Below are positions 22,792 to 33,410 of a stretch of 64,000 nt of DNA, one piece after another. The notes under the pieces were generated by a model. It was not told where the DNA came from, did no database searches, and saw only the letters and a program-made list of their open reading frames with translations. The stretch comes from Sclerotinia nivalis (Eukaryota; Ascomycota; Leotiomycetes; Helotiales; Sclerotiniaceae). Numbering within the stretch: position 1 is the stretch's first letter; each line of letters starts with the position of its first letter. Where the stretch lies: assembly GCA_029531795.1 (NCBI GenBank), contig JAPEIS010000014.1, forward strand, positions 310,001-374,000, read 5' to 3'. A program made the translations under genes and the position numbers.

Positions 22792-25693
22792 ATGTCTAGG
22801 CAAGTAGGCTCTTTCCTTAATTATCCTATGCTCACAAAAATCAAAAGCTAATCTACAAATTAACAGTAATATCCTCTTTCTGCCATTTCGAAAGGCTACC
22901 AATCTATCATTATCAGATGCTATAAAGCAATACATATCCACCAAATATGATCAACATCCGGACATGTTTAGGCAAGACCTGGAGGTCATTGATGCTTTAC
23001 GAAGAGATGCGATACATGTTCAGGAACCTCACACCAGTGGGATAAGGAAGATATCAGCATATGCGGGGCAACTTTCCTGGTTGGGGGGTAAATTCCCTAT
23101 AGACGTATGTTGACCTGCTACTTTTCCACATATACATACTAACTCACCATGGCAGATTGGAGTGGAATTTTCATGGGAAGTAGCTCTAGGTTTCAATGCC
23201 GAAAGACCTGTCGTCCAAAATAATCTCAAATTCGAACTCGCAAATATAATGTTCAACCTCGCGGCACTCTACTCTCAACTCGCTATGTCTGCGAATAGAG
23301 CAACTTCCGATGGTTTGAAAGTTGCTTGTAATAACTTTTCTTTTGCAGCCGGAGTTCTGAAACATCTCAAAGAGGAAATCATACCGGAACTTCGCACTAC
23401 CGCCCCCGAAGATATGGATGATATAACACTTGAATGTCTTCAATATCTCATGTTAGCACAAGCCCAAGAATGTTTTTGGGCAAAAGCTGTAAATGACGGA
23501 TTTAAAGATGCAGTGGTAGCCAAACTAGCAGCGAAAGTTTCAGACCTATATTTACAGGCAAGAGATTTGGGTGCGAACAGTGAAGCTATAAGTTCGAACT
23601 GGATACATCATTCATCAGTTAAACATCATCATTTTGCTGCTGCTGCACAATATCGAATGGCTTGTCATTGTTTGGAGAAGAAACAATATGGGGAGGAGGT
23701 GGCAAGATTGAAGGATAGTCTTGTTTGTGCCGAACAAGCAATGAAAGAAGCGAAATTTGTCAATAAAGTGGTGTTAGGGCAATTACAAGCGTTGAAGCTT
23801 GCGGTAGCGGAAAATTTGAAAAGGGCTGAAAAGGATAATGATTTAATTTACCTTAGTAAGTTTTCTTGGATTTCTTCAGTTGGGTGACGCTCCGCTGGCC
23901 CTCCGGGGGCCACTGCCGTGGAGGCAGACTATTTGGCAAAACAAGTCAACTTTCGGGAGCAGCGAGCTAATGGGAGCTTGGGGCTTGCCCTCATATACAA
24001 CCAAATATATAGCACCGTCGTACTCATTTGAATTATAGCTAACATTTTAGATCCCGTACCGCCTAAGACCGAACTCAAAGCTCTTGAACGGGCAAATATG
24101 GCAATCTCCAAGGTCCCAAAAGAGATTTCGGAGCCCATGACTTTTCTCGGGGATCATAAAGAATTTGGACCACCTCTCTTCTCCAAACTTGTACCATTTG
24201 CCGTTCATGTAGCAGCTAGTATTTACGAAGAACGCCGCGACCGAATTGTTCACAATAATATCATCGACGAACTTGAGATTTTAACCACCCGCATCCATGA
24301 TACCCTTCGCTCCCTCAACCTTCCTGGCTCTTTACAAGCCCTCGAGAAACCTTTAGGTCTTCCTCCTACTCTACTTTCCCATGCGGAAGAACTTCGTCAA
24401 GCAGACGCCATTGGTCGTATCAATCGATCCTTTTCCGATGCTGCAAAACTTAAGGCGTCAGATGAAGCTATATTTCTTGAGGCTAAAGAGTCGCTGCAAT
24501 CTGAAGCCTCTGAAAATGATCGCTTACTAAGAAAATTTGGAAGTGATAGATGGACTCGTTTAGATTCTCGGTCTGCATCCCCGAAGTTATATAAACAAGT
24601 CGATGAAATTGAAGGTTATTTCAAAAGTGCAGCTAATAGTGATCAAGTCGTGGTGGTAAAATTCCGCGAGTATGAATCTATTCTCCAGATTCTTACTAGC
24701 TCGGATCGTGATATTGGAAATTTTGTCCCTAGCTCTCGACGAGTTAACATACCACCAAATCTCGAAGGAGAAGTATCGAAACTTAGGAATTCCCTGAACG
24801 AAATCTCAAGATTGGAAAGCAGAAGGAGGAGGAAAATCGAATCATTAAGAGAAAAGGCAAAGAAAGATGATATAAATCATAGCATTCTAACCGAAGCCGC
24901 TCGTCTGGAACGAGAATACCCTTCCACCCCTGTTGTTCCCGCACATTTTGAAGATTTCTTCGAGAACCGCCTCTCCCATAACTACGACACGGATCTCGCC
25001 TCCATCAAATCCGAATCCGAGGAACAAGAAAAACTTCTACAACAATTACAAAAAGCGAATGCATCATTCATCAAAGCTAGAGCAGGAGATACAAGCACGA
25101 GGGAAAGAGAACAAGCATTACAGAAACTGGAAATGGCCTATTATAAGTATAAAGAAATAGTCAACAACATGGACGGGGGACGAAAGTTCTACAACGATCT
25201 TGCGAAAATAGTAGGAAGGTTTAGAGATGGTTGTAAAGCTTTTGTAGCGGAAAGGAGAGAGGAGAGTAGGAGAATGGAGGCAGATTTATCGATGCCATTG
25301 GCGCCGATGAGTTCATTGAGTTTACATCATCCGCAACCAGTTGTTCATCATGCGCCGCCACCTCCGCAACCACTGATTCCAGTTCAAATGCAAGGTCAAG
25401 GCCAGGAAGTATCAAGTCCGAGGAGAGAATTGAGTCCAATTCAAGCGCCGGTTCCACAGAGAGCGAGTTTACAAGGTACACCTGTTAATGTTGGTGGTGT
25501 GGGTGGCCTGCCGGGAGCAGGAGGAATGCCTGGAGCGTTTGGAGCTGGAACCTGGAATCCGGAGTTGGGGATTAAATTTGGGGGTGGAGGGGCGCAGAAT
25601 TCGGAGGGTGCACCTGGACCTGGGCCGTCACAGACACAGACGCAGCCGAAACAAACGACCTGGGATCCGAGTGCTGGGTTGAGATTTGGTTGA
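22792..25693 (+). CDS. palA: pH-response scaffold PalA/Rim20 (BRO1 domain, ALIX family)
   Basis: Adaptor that binds the C-terminal signalling region of the PacC/Rim101 transcription factor and the ESCRT-III subunit Vps32, bringing the PalB/Rim13 protease to its substrate during ambient-alkaline signalling at endosomal or plasma membranes. Exons 22792-22799, 22867-23104, 23156-23855 and 24051-25693 give 2589 nt and 862 residues. The N-terminus MSSNILFLPFRKATNLSLSDAIKQYI and the following LSWLGGKFPIDIGVEFSWEVAL and LKFELANIMFNLAALYSQLA are BRO1-domain signatures. ECLQYLMLAQAQECFWAKA and VKHHHFAAAAQYRMACHCLE continue it. A helical V-like domain (about residues 400-760, coiled-coil rich) follows, then a Pro/Gly/Gln-rich tail ending in SAGLRFG. 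The first exon needs a GC donor (AG|GCAAGT): joining there yields MSSN, the usual family start, whereas no GT donor does. Confidence 0.95.
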
Positions 25694-26824
25694 TTTGGGA
25701 CCAGATGTGTGGGAATAGGAGAAAATAGTGGAAGGTTAGGGTGGATATTCTCATGTGGGTGGGACGGTATGGGATGGGATGGGAAACATGTACTGTATGA
25801 AATCTGTACAATGTCACAATTTTGTACCCTTACCAAGTGCTGAAAAGCACATAGATACAAATTAGCGAACGAATGAAATATGTATATTGGAATGGTACTC
25901 GTACATGGTATGAGATGTGAGATCTTGAGGTGTGAGCTTGCGAGTATAAGACGTAGTGATTGATGAATAAATGAATGATGAAGCGAAGCAAGAGATGCAG
26001 TAAATGGGATGAGGTGCACGGAGTAGAGTAAATGAAACCCCCCCCCTCCCCTCCCCCAAAAAAATACAAATATATATACATTATACATTATACATTATAC
26101 ATTATACATTATACATTATACATTATACATTATACATACATAATTACCCACCCTAGCCCCCTCCCCCTGAGTACGTACCTGCAGATCCTTAATTTGAATC
26201 GTGACTTCTGCTTACGTATAAAGTTTCATGTACCTGCACATTTGCACTCTCTCCGAGAAGCCAAGTAATGATAAGTATAGATTAAAAACGCTGTATTGAT
26301 CAACCGGGTCATTTCATCCCCGATCCCATCTGTTCCATCGCTGCTACAATCCATAAGTACCTATGTATGAAATGTATCCGCAACCGAGCAAACCATACAT
26401 ACTACCAATACTGCCACACTACCATATGTAAAAGTACGTGACATGAAATACTACTCCAATCCCGCTCCGCTGTGTCGATTCCCCCTCTCTCCTATCCATT
26501 CATTATCCACTTCTTTCAAACAAAAACCAAGTAATAAACAAATGTCGTAATTCATATCCATCCATCCATCCATCCATGATATAATATCCTATCCATCCCA
26601 AAGCAAGTGAACAAGTACCCCAAGCCATCAACTCCAAGTGCCCGTATCGTGTTGATCAAAGAACCTACTCCGAAAATAGGCAAACGCCTAGATCCTCATC
26701 CGTTTCTGCGAGGTAATGGAGCCAAAGAACTCCTGCTGAAATGAACAACAAGGTATACACAGAACCCCGAATCCCTCAGCGCATGAAATAAAATCACCTC
26801 CTAACCTTAACCACAACTCAGAAC
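25694..26824. other. intergenic between convergent palA and the TCP11-family gene
   Basis: No gene seen. It contains a poly-C/poly-A junction at 26037-26064, the 7-bp satellite at 26080-26135, a (CCAT)n run at about 26558-26577 and long AT-rich stretches. 3' UTRs of the two flanking genes lie at its ends. Confidence 0.55.
26080..26135. repeat. 7-bp tandem repeat (ATTATAC) x 8
   Basis: Eight perfect, adjacent copies of ATTATAC, preceded by TATATATAC and followed by ATACATA. Perfect conservation suggests a recent or actively changing array. It lies in the 3'-to-3' gap between palA and the TCP11-family gene. Confidence 0.95.
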
Positions 26825-29779
26825 TCAAACTTCATCCGAAGCTGCTCTCTCAATAACCTCATACCAAATCCCATGAGCCTCTTTATCCACCCCACCCATC
26901 TTCCCCATAACTTCCACAATCCCCCCAATCTTCGCCACAAATTCCGGCATACCTAATCCTGCAATTCCTTCATTCCCATTCCCATCATTCCTTGGGTTTT
27001 CCTTTGCCAATCTATGAATAAGGTAACCTCTCAATCTAGTCATCAAGAGTTTCATAACCGGTTCACGTAGTTCTTCATTAGAACTTGAAGCTGCAGCCGC
27101 AGCCACAATCCTCTTGACTAATTCGCGGATATGGTTTTTGGTAGCCATCGGCATACTCCTACTACTTTCCAATGCGGCTGTAATACCTTGTCCTGCTTGT
27201 TCTGGTTCCTTTGAATTTTCAAGTACGGAATAGACTCTTGAAGCTTCGGTTTTCCATTGACTTCTCACATCTCGCTTAAGGATATTTTTGACCTGGAGGA
27301 GAATAGCTGAGGTAGTGACAATACGGAGCGTGTCTTTCCTAGCCGTCTCAATCCTTCCCGTATCCAACTTTAGCGTTTCTGGCACTGGGCTTCCCGGAGC
27401 AGATGTACATATGTCCGCTAGCATCTGAATATAGGTTTTCTCTGGCGTAGGTCTATTTCTCGCCAAATTAAAATTCTCAGGATCTCGGCGAGCTGCTTCG
27501 GCATAGACTTTTTGACGAGCTTCCCGCCAGGCTGATGTGGTAATGGTAAGGTTATTATTGGTTTCTTCCATTTCTTCCGAGAAACGTTTGGTTTCATATG
27601 TGGAAGCATGTTTGATTAGCTCAGGAGCTGACTGTTGAAGCATGAAATTAGCATAATCAAGTTGCATCAAATCAATGAACCGCATCAATGCTTGAAGACG
27701 ATCGACAAAATCACCCTCTTTGAGAGTCGAGTCAACAAGGATTTTGACCTCATCATCTCGGAAAGGGGCACATAAACGAGGAAGAATATTGCCCATGAAG
27801 TTGAAGAAAGTTTCGTATGAAAATCTTCCATTCTTGAGCTCTGATGCTACGAGATCTGTATCAAGGGAATCTTCAATGAGTTTGTACATTGAATTTCCAG
27901 GAGTGAGAAGACGTTGAAGTTTTCCCTTGATATTGTCCGCCATAGCAAGAACCCAAGGATCACTATTTCCAGCTGCGACTTCTTGTCTCATGGAATCAAA
28001 GATGAGTTGATTAACGGCACCTCGTTGTTGGAGACAATCTTCCATTGAAATCCGATATTCTTTGTTGATAGCCAATTCATGGACCAAGATTCGATTATCT
28101 GGAAGTATTGAATTAACCGATCTTAAGTTATCCGCATCAGTACTTTGCCAACGGCGTTCTTTGACAGGTGTAGCAGGTGGTGTAAGAGTTTGTAAATGAG
28201 ATGCAACGGCAGTATCGGAAGCATTAAAATCTTCAATGACAGGAGATGCAGACCCTGTTTCTGAGGCACGAGGTTTCGAATCTCCAGTAGGCTGTTTTGT
28301 TTGTCTGACCTTCCTTGCTTCTCGAATAGCATTCGAAATTAATCGCTTCCCCTGAACAGGTCCAGCGAGCCTTTTTATTCTGACCATCAGCTTAAGTTGA
28401 TTATCTCTGATTCCATCACGATATGAATCAGTCACAGATTCTTCCGTGCTATCTTTAACAGTTTGCCATATCGAATCCAATTCCACAAATTGTAAAACCA
28501 TCATATCAATAAGGGTACTCGCATCTCTTGATTTCCAAGCAATAAAGGCATTGAAGAATGTTGCATAAACTTCCGACAATGTTGATAGCTGAGCAGGAGG
28601 AGGGGTATAATTATTTGTTGTCGTCAATCTGGATAAAACGGTCTCAAAAGAAATAAGAAGATCTCGGGCTTTTGCAACGAGGTCCTGTAATTGTGGATTA
28701 GCCAAATCATCCCTTTTCATTGGTTGCGCTCCTACCTGTTCCTGTTCTCCTTTATCACCTTTACTACTCAAGACTTGGGTAGGGTGACCAAGGATAAGGA
28801 AAGCGCTGAGAAATGTTCGGACTGCCGTCATTTCATTGACTGATCCACTTTCTCCTTCTTTGAGTCCACAGATTCTCAAGATATGTGCCGTGCTGACAAG
28901 GACTTTCTCTTGTGCCAATAGATCAACCACTTTCTCAAATGAAGTCTCTCGTACTCCATCAATTGTGAGACCCAATTCCGCAAAATCATGTAATGCTTTC
29001 CAACGTCTATGAATTCTCCATCTAGTTTGAATTATTTTTGCTGCCGCTGACTCGTCAAGTGGTGCCTTCTTGACCTCCGCTACGGGACTCGGACTCGAGC
29101 TTTTTCTCATACTGCTCAAACTTCTTCCTCGTTGTTTCGTATTATTGTTTCGACTCAAGATTTCCTCTCTCCTCCTTTCAGCCTCGGCAAGCTTTTCCTC
29201 CATCTCCTTTCTTAGCTTCTTCCCCTCTAATTCCCTTCTTTCTTTCATAGTCTCGGCAATCCCCTTTGCCCGCTTAACTTCCTCCGCACAACTCGCCACA
29301 ATCTCAGCTAAATTCTTTTCTCTCGCTTGTTGAGCTGCCAATGCTCTTTCTTCTGTATTTGTAGTACTTCTAGGTGCCGCCTTGGCCAATGCAGCCCTCA
29401 ATCTAACCTTCTCGGCATGCGCAGCTCTATCAGCTAACCTAGCCTTTCGATCCTCGAGTATACTGGCTCTGCGTAAATGCTGAGCAATATAATTACTCTG
29501 CGAACCAGCCATAGCGGCATGCCCCGCATGACGACTTGAGCCATGTGAATGAACTGAAGATATAGAATTTCGTCTCGAAGATGCAGCCGAGGATTTACGT
29601 CGATTATTGGTGGGGCGATAGAATCTTGCTGCGAGACGCGGTGGTGGAGTATGGACTCGATTCGAAGGGGAATCCTCTCTCTCGGATATGAGATCGAGGT
29701 CTGCGGGATCTTCTGGCATACCGGTTGATTCCATAATGTTACGATCGGGATCGCTCATGTCTTGGGATGCGCGACGCAT
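26825..29779 (-). CDS. TCP11 / SOK1 family protein with IQ motif
   Basis: A single exon of 984 residues. The first about 110 residues are Ser/Arg/His-rich and disordered. A long charged coiled coil follows (about 115-215, EKVRLRAALAKAA to EAERRREEILSR). An IQ-type calmodulin-binding motif (AAAKIIQTRWRIHRRWKAL) lies near residue 245-265. The C-terminal two-thirds is the TCP11 helical domain, with elements such as NILPRLCAPFRDDEVKILVD, FVDRLQALMRFIDLMQLDYANFMLQQSAPELIKHA and a terminal block rich in MKLLMTRLRGYLIHRLA. Family knowledge: the yeast relative SOK1 is a high-copy suppressor of reduced protein kinase A signalling, and mammalian TCP11 acts in sperm cAMP signalling. A role near cAMP/PKA signalling is therefore a reasonable inference, not shown here. 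It starts at the first ATG of the frame; a second ATG eight codons in (MSDPD) is an alternative. Confidence 0.87.
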   Translation of the reverse strand: MRRASQDMSDPDRNIMESTGMPEDPADLDLISEREDSPSNRVHTPPPRLAARFYRPTNNRRKSSAASSRRNSISSVHSHGSSRHAGHAAMAGSQSNYIAQHLRRASILEDRKARLADRAAHAEKVRLRAALAKAAPRSTTNTEERALAAQQAREKNLAEIVASCAEEVKRAKGIAETMKERRELEGKKLRKEMEEKLAEAERRREEILSRNNNTKQRGRSLSSMRKSSSPSPVAEVKKAPLDESAAAKIIQTRWRIHRRWKALHDFAELGLTIDGVRETSFEKVVDLLAQEKVLVSTAHILRICGLKEGESGSVNEMTAVRTFLSAFLILGHPTQVLSSKGDKGEQEQVGAQPMKRDDLANPQLQDLVAKARDLLISFETVLSRLTTTNNYTPPPAQLSTLSEVYATFFNAFIAWKSRDASTLIDMMVLQFVELDSIWQTVKDSTEESVTDSYRDGIRDNQLKLMVRIKRLAGPVQGKRLISNAIREARKVRQTKQPTGDSKPRASETGSASPVIEDFNASDTAVASHLQTLTPPATPVKERRWQSTDADNLRSVNSILPDNRILVHELAINKEYRISMEDCLQQRGAVNQLIFDSMRQEVAAGNSDPWVLAMADNIKGKLQRLLTPGNSMYKLIEDSLDTDLVASELKNGRFSYETFFNFMGNILPRLCAPFRDDEVKILVDSTLKEGDFVDRLQALMRFIDLMQLDYANFMLQQSAPELIKHASTYETKRFSEEMEETNNNLTITTSAWREARQKVYAEAARRDPENFNLARNRPTPEKTYIQMLADICTSAPGSPVPETLKLDTGRIETARKDTLRIVTTSAILLQVKNILKRDVRSQWKTEASRVYSVLENSKEPEQAGQGITAALESSRSMPMATKNHIRELVKRIVAAAAASSSNEELREPVMKLLMTRLRGYLIHRLAKENPRNDGNGNEGIAGLGMPEFVAKIGGIVEVMGKMGGVDKEAHGIWYEVIERAASDEV

Positions 29780-31949
29780 TGTTTACGTGTATGGTTGGGG
29801 TATTTGTGTGGGGCGGTGGGTTTGTCGAGGATGAAGTTGAGAGTGTTCGCAGGTTGCAGATGCTGGTAGTCGCTAGTAGTTGCTGGTAGTCGCTGCTTGT
29901 TTATAAATATAATATAATTTGATTCAGAAATGATGGTTTCTCTGTCAGTGAAGTGAATCTTGTAATTGATTCTTGACAATCGTCTCCATTCAAAAGTCCC
30001 AAGGAAATAGTAGATAACTGCAGCAAAGAGGAGATTGTATGGTGATCTTCGTACCCGCTTCCCAAAGATTGAAGATAATGTAATGTAATGCAATGCAATG
30101 TAAGATAAGTTAGAATGAGTAATTCACTTGAATGAAGTTGTACAATGAATGAACGAATTCTAAGGAAGGTTCTGATGAAGGATCGAAGGTAATTGAGGAG
30201 GTTGGATCGAAAAGTCGAATGAATGCATCAAATACGAAGTTGATATACTTCCATCCGAGTCATGAATGGTATTGTATGGTTTGTAAGGGTTTAGATGAGA
30301 AATCAAGTTCAAACAATTACAACGTGAAGAATGGAAACATCCCCAGGAAAGTTCTCGTCTCGGTAGGTTTTTGGGGCTTTGCGCTTAGGCTTGGCTGGAA
30401 ACGACGATTACCTAGGTAATAGGTATGGATGGCGATTTATTATTATGCTTACTGATGATGTATGCTATTTTGCTTATTGATGGGGAAAGGAAAGAATCAC
30501 ATAGAAACAAGAGAGATACAATTCATTCATTTTGATATTAACATTCACTTCAACCATTAATTTAATATCTATAATTAATTCAAGATAAATTCCATACAAT
30601 ACAATACACCAAATCATCAAAATGTTCGAGTATTTACTGTTCCAATCCGGGTCTTCGTGGTTTAATTCTTTATCTCTTTCCTTCCACGATTCTGCACCCT
30701 CCTAACGCATTATGCGCATATTGTATGCATGCGACAGAATGTCTTACTTTCCAAACAGATACCCACCGACACAACAAACACATACCCCGAGTTCCAGCTC
30801 ATGATTTGATTTTGACGAGTAAGAAAGAGAGCGAGGATGAGCCATTTCGTCATCAAGCACCAAATTTGATACAGAGCACACAAATTTAGACACTCAAGAT
30901 GGGATGTCAAACAAGTGATCATCCGAGGTACATGCTAAAACCAGTATTTGATTTCCGAAATATTTGATTTTAACAGTTCGAGAGTTCGAGAGATTTCATT
31001 TCGGGGTATCTACCAAGAAGAGGTATATTTTGAAATTTAATGCGACCGCAATTAATGGTTTGTCTCGGTTTATTTTGGTGGTAATCATTTGGAGGAGATA
31101 GCTGAATGAGTACGACGAAGATTACGAATTCGAGGATGAGAATGAGAACTGTTAGTACAATGTTCTTAAAATTGAGGTCAACATCAAGGATTCCACCTCC
31201 AAATCCATCAGTACCGCAATACACTCTTCAGAGAGAGAAATACTATCCGTCTATTCGTCCCAATCCGCCTCCAAATCCTTCGTACACGTGTGGCAAATTT
31301 ATTCGTTGTAGTCACGGACAAACCGCTTTATTTTCATTCATTCGGTACAAGAGTCCCGTGGAGCAAGAGCATCAAATCATAAAACATAGCATCGTGGATT
31401 TATTTCAATCTATTTACAAGAATATAACATTGTGCTAGCGAGCAAGCTTGCATTGTACTTTCTGAATTGTCGATATCGTTCTTTACAATACATCACATCA
31501 AGAAGAAGAAAAGGATAGAGATGTGCACAATAGCATATAGGAATACATTCATCAGTCTGTAAATTCGCCGCTCCTTCAATCCTCAAAGATATCATATGCA
31601 TGAACTCCATGCTGGTTGGACATAACCTGATGACCAAAAATGTACAAGCAAGCAAAATACTCGGTAAAACACAAGAAAACGCATACATAAAACTCTCAAA
31701 GGTAATGCACAAGAAAGTATTTGGTTTTTTGGTCTTCATTGATATCAATCCCTTAAATCAATCTCCAAACTTCTAATTGTGTGATCCCCTCGTCCCCTTC
31801 ATAATATTTTGCAAAAAAGGCAATGTACAAGTAACAAAAGAAACCTCCACCTCAACATCTTCTCATACCCAATCACTTACCTCACTGTCAAGAAGCAGTT
31901 AATCAAGTCGAGTTCAAGAATATACAAAATTCATCCTTTAAGGGAGAAT
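29780..31949. other. intergenic, upstream of the TCP11-family gene and downstream of the Ser/Thr-rich gene
   Basis: No supportable gene. A short diverged repeat of GTAGTCGCTAGTAGTTGCTGGTAGTCGCTG type lies at 29868-29896 within the presumed leader. GTAATGTAATGCAATGCAATGTAA occurs at about 30078-30101. Remaining small frames on both strands (for example 30219-30419 and 31106-31748) look like noise. Confidence 0.5.
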
Positions 31950-33410
31950 TTAGTAACCAGTTGGCTTGGCACCAGTTGGTCTAGCCTTGCTGGTCAAGAA
32001 ACCAGAAGATGCGCACCTGGACTTCTTGGTGGAAGTGACGGCAGTTCCGTTACCGTAGAGAGGAATGGAAGAGATAGAGGCGGTGGTAGCTGGAATTGGG
32101 ACAACAGTGGCGGTGCTGACGATGACGGAAGCATCGGTAGAAACAGCTGCGCCCTTAGAGGTAGCGACAACAGCAGTTTGAATACCGGAGATGGCACCAG
32201 TGGCAACACAATCAGCGGTCTAGATGTGTTTGTTAGAATAGGGTATTTGGAAGAGGGAGAAAGATTAAAGACTTACAACAGTGACGGTTGGGCCGGCAAC
32301 TGTGACGGTTTGAGCGGCAACAGTGGCTGTGACTGTGACGGTGGAGGCCTCGGCAGGAGCACAGGTCTCAGCTCCGGAAGCTCCAGATGATGCGACTGGT
32401 AAACCGGAGCTTTGGACTGAGGAGGCGCCAGGGGAAGATCCAGCAGGGGAAGATCCAGCAGGAGCAGATGGGGAAGCACCTGACACAACGGCGGAAACAC
32501 CTGAGAGACTAGTAGCAGCGGATCCAGCTGGGGAAATAGCTGAAACGGTGACGTAGTGAGTAGAGGTGGAGGTACCGTAGATGGTGGTGGTTTGGGAAGT
32601 GGTAGAGTCACCAGAAGAAACGACACCAGCGTTGGAAGAAATCGCAGGGGTTTCAGCAGCACCGGGAACAGTTTGGGATGGGGTGACGGTTAAGTAGATG
32701 GTAGAAGCGGAAGTCTCGATAATGGTGGTTGTGACAACGGTGGTAGATGAACCGGAACCGAGAGTGTAGGTCAAAGTGTGGCTGGCACTACCGGTAACAA
32801 CCTGAGCAGAGGAAACGACACCAGTTCCGAGAGGGACGGAGACGGAATATGGGGAAGATCCGGTTGGTGCGGGAACACCTGAGGAAGCTGGGCTGGTCTC
32901 AATACCTGCTGCGCTGGAAACGCCAGCTGGTGCGGAGGGGACAGCACCACTTGTGAGAGGAGAGGGAACTGCACTAGAACCTAGAGCAATTGAAGTGGTA
33001 GTAGCACCATAGAAAGAACCGGAACTTGCTGCCTTGGCGATCTCAGATGAAAGAGATGCAAGAGCAGATGTCAAGTGCTTGCTGGTGATAGCAGAGCTGG
33101 CAGATGCGGCCTCAGTGACTGGGCAGACGGTGGTTGCCAAGGTGATGGTATCAGTAACGACAACGACGGATGGGGTCGCAGCACCTGAAGCGTAGGAGCT
33201 GGCACGAGCTGGGCAGTTGGTGATGGAGGCAGCACATGAGGTGATGGTTCGGACGGTGGTCGCGTAAATGGTCATGGTGGTTTGAGGGGCGAGGCTAGTG
33301 GTGGCAGAGATGGTACCGTTGGTAACACGCTTTGGGTGGTAATGACCTTCTTGAGGGGAAGCGGCGGCGACTCCGGCCAAAAGGGCCAAGGAGAGAGTGG
33401 TGAATTGCAT
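31950..33410 (-). CDS. secreted Ser/Thr/Val-rich protein, probably cell-wall or extracellular matrix
   Basis: Exons 33410-32277 and 32219-31950 (intron 57 nt) encode 467 residues. A clear signal peptide (MQFTTLSLALLAGVAAASP) is followed by a likely Kex2 site (HPKR, about residue 28). The rest is mostly Ser, Thr, Ala, Val, Gly and Pro. It has repeated beta-type patches (TVVTTTIIETSASTIYLTV; TTIYGTSTSTHYVTV; ASTVTVTATVAAQTVTV) separated by Ser/Pro/Gly spacers, which are expected to be heavily O-mannosylated. Exon 2 carries one cysteine pair (TADCVATG and SRCASSG) and ends in PTGAKPTGY, with no hydrophobic GPI tail. A surface or secreted structural role is inferred from composition. Codon choice (ACC, GTC, GCC, TCC) is more biased than in neighbouring genes, as in highly expressed fungal genes. 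No named family was recognised. Confidence 0.85.

Noticed and set aside
32323..32556. Glu/Ala/Gly-rich plus-strand frame opposite the Ser/Thr-rich gene
   Set aside because: It is the antisense shadow of a biased Ser/Pro/Ala codon stretch on the minus strand.
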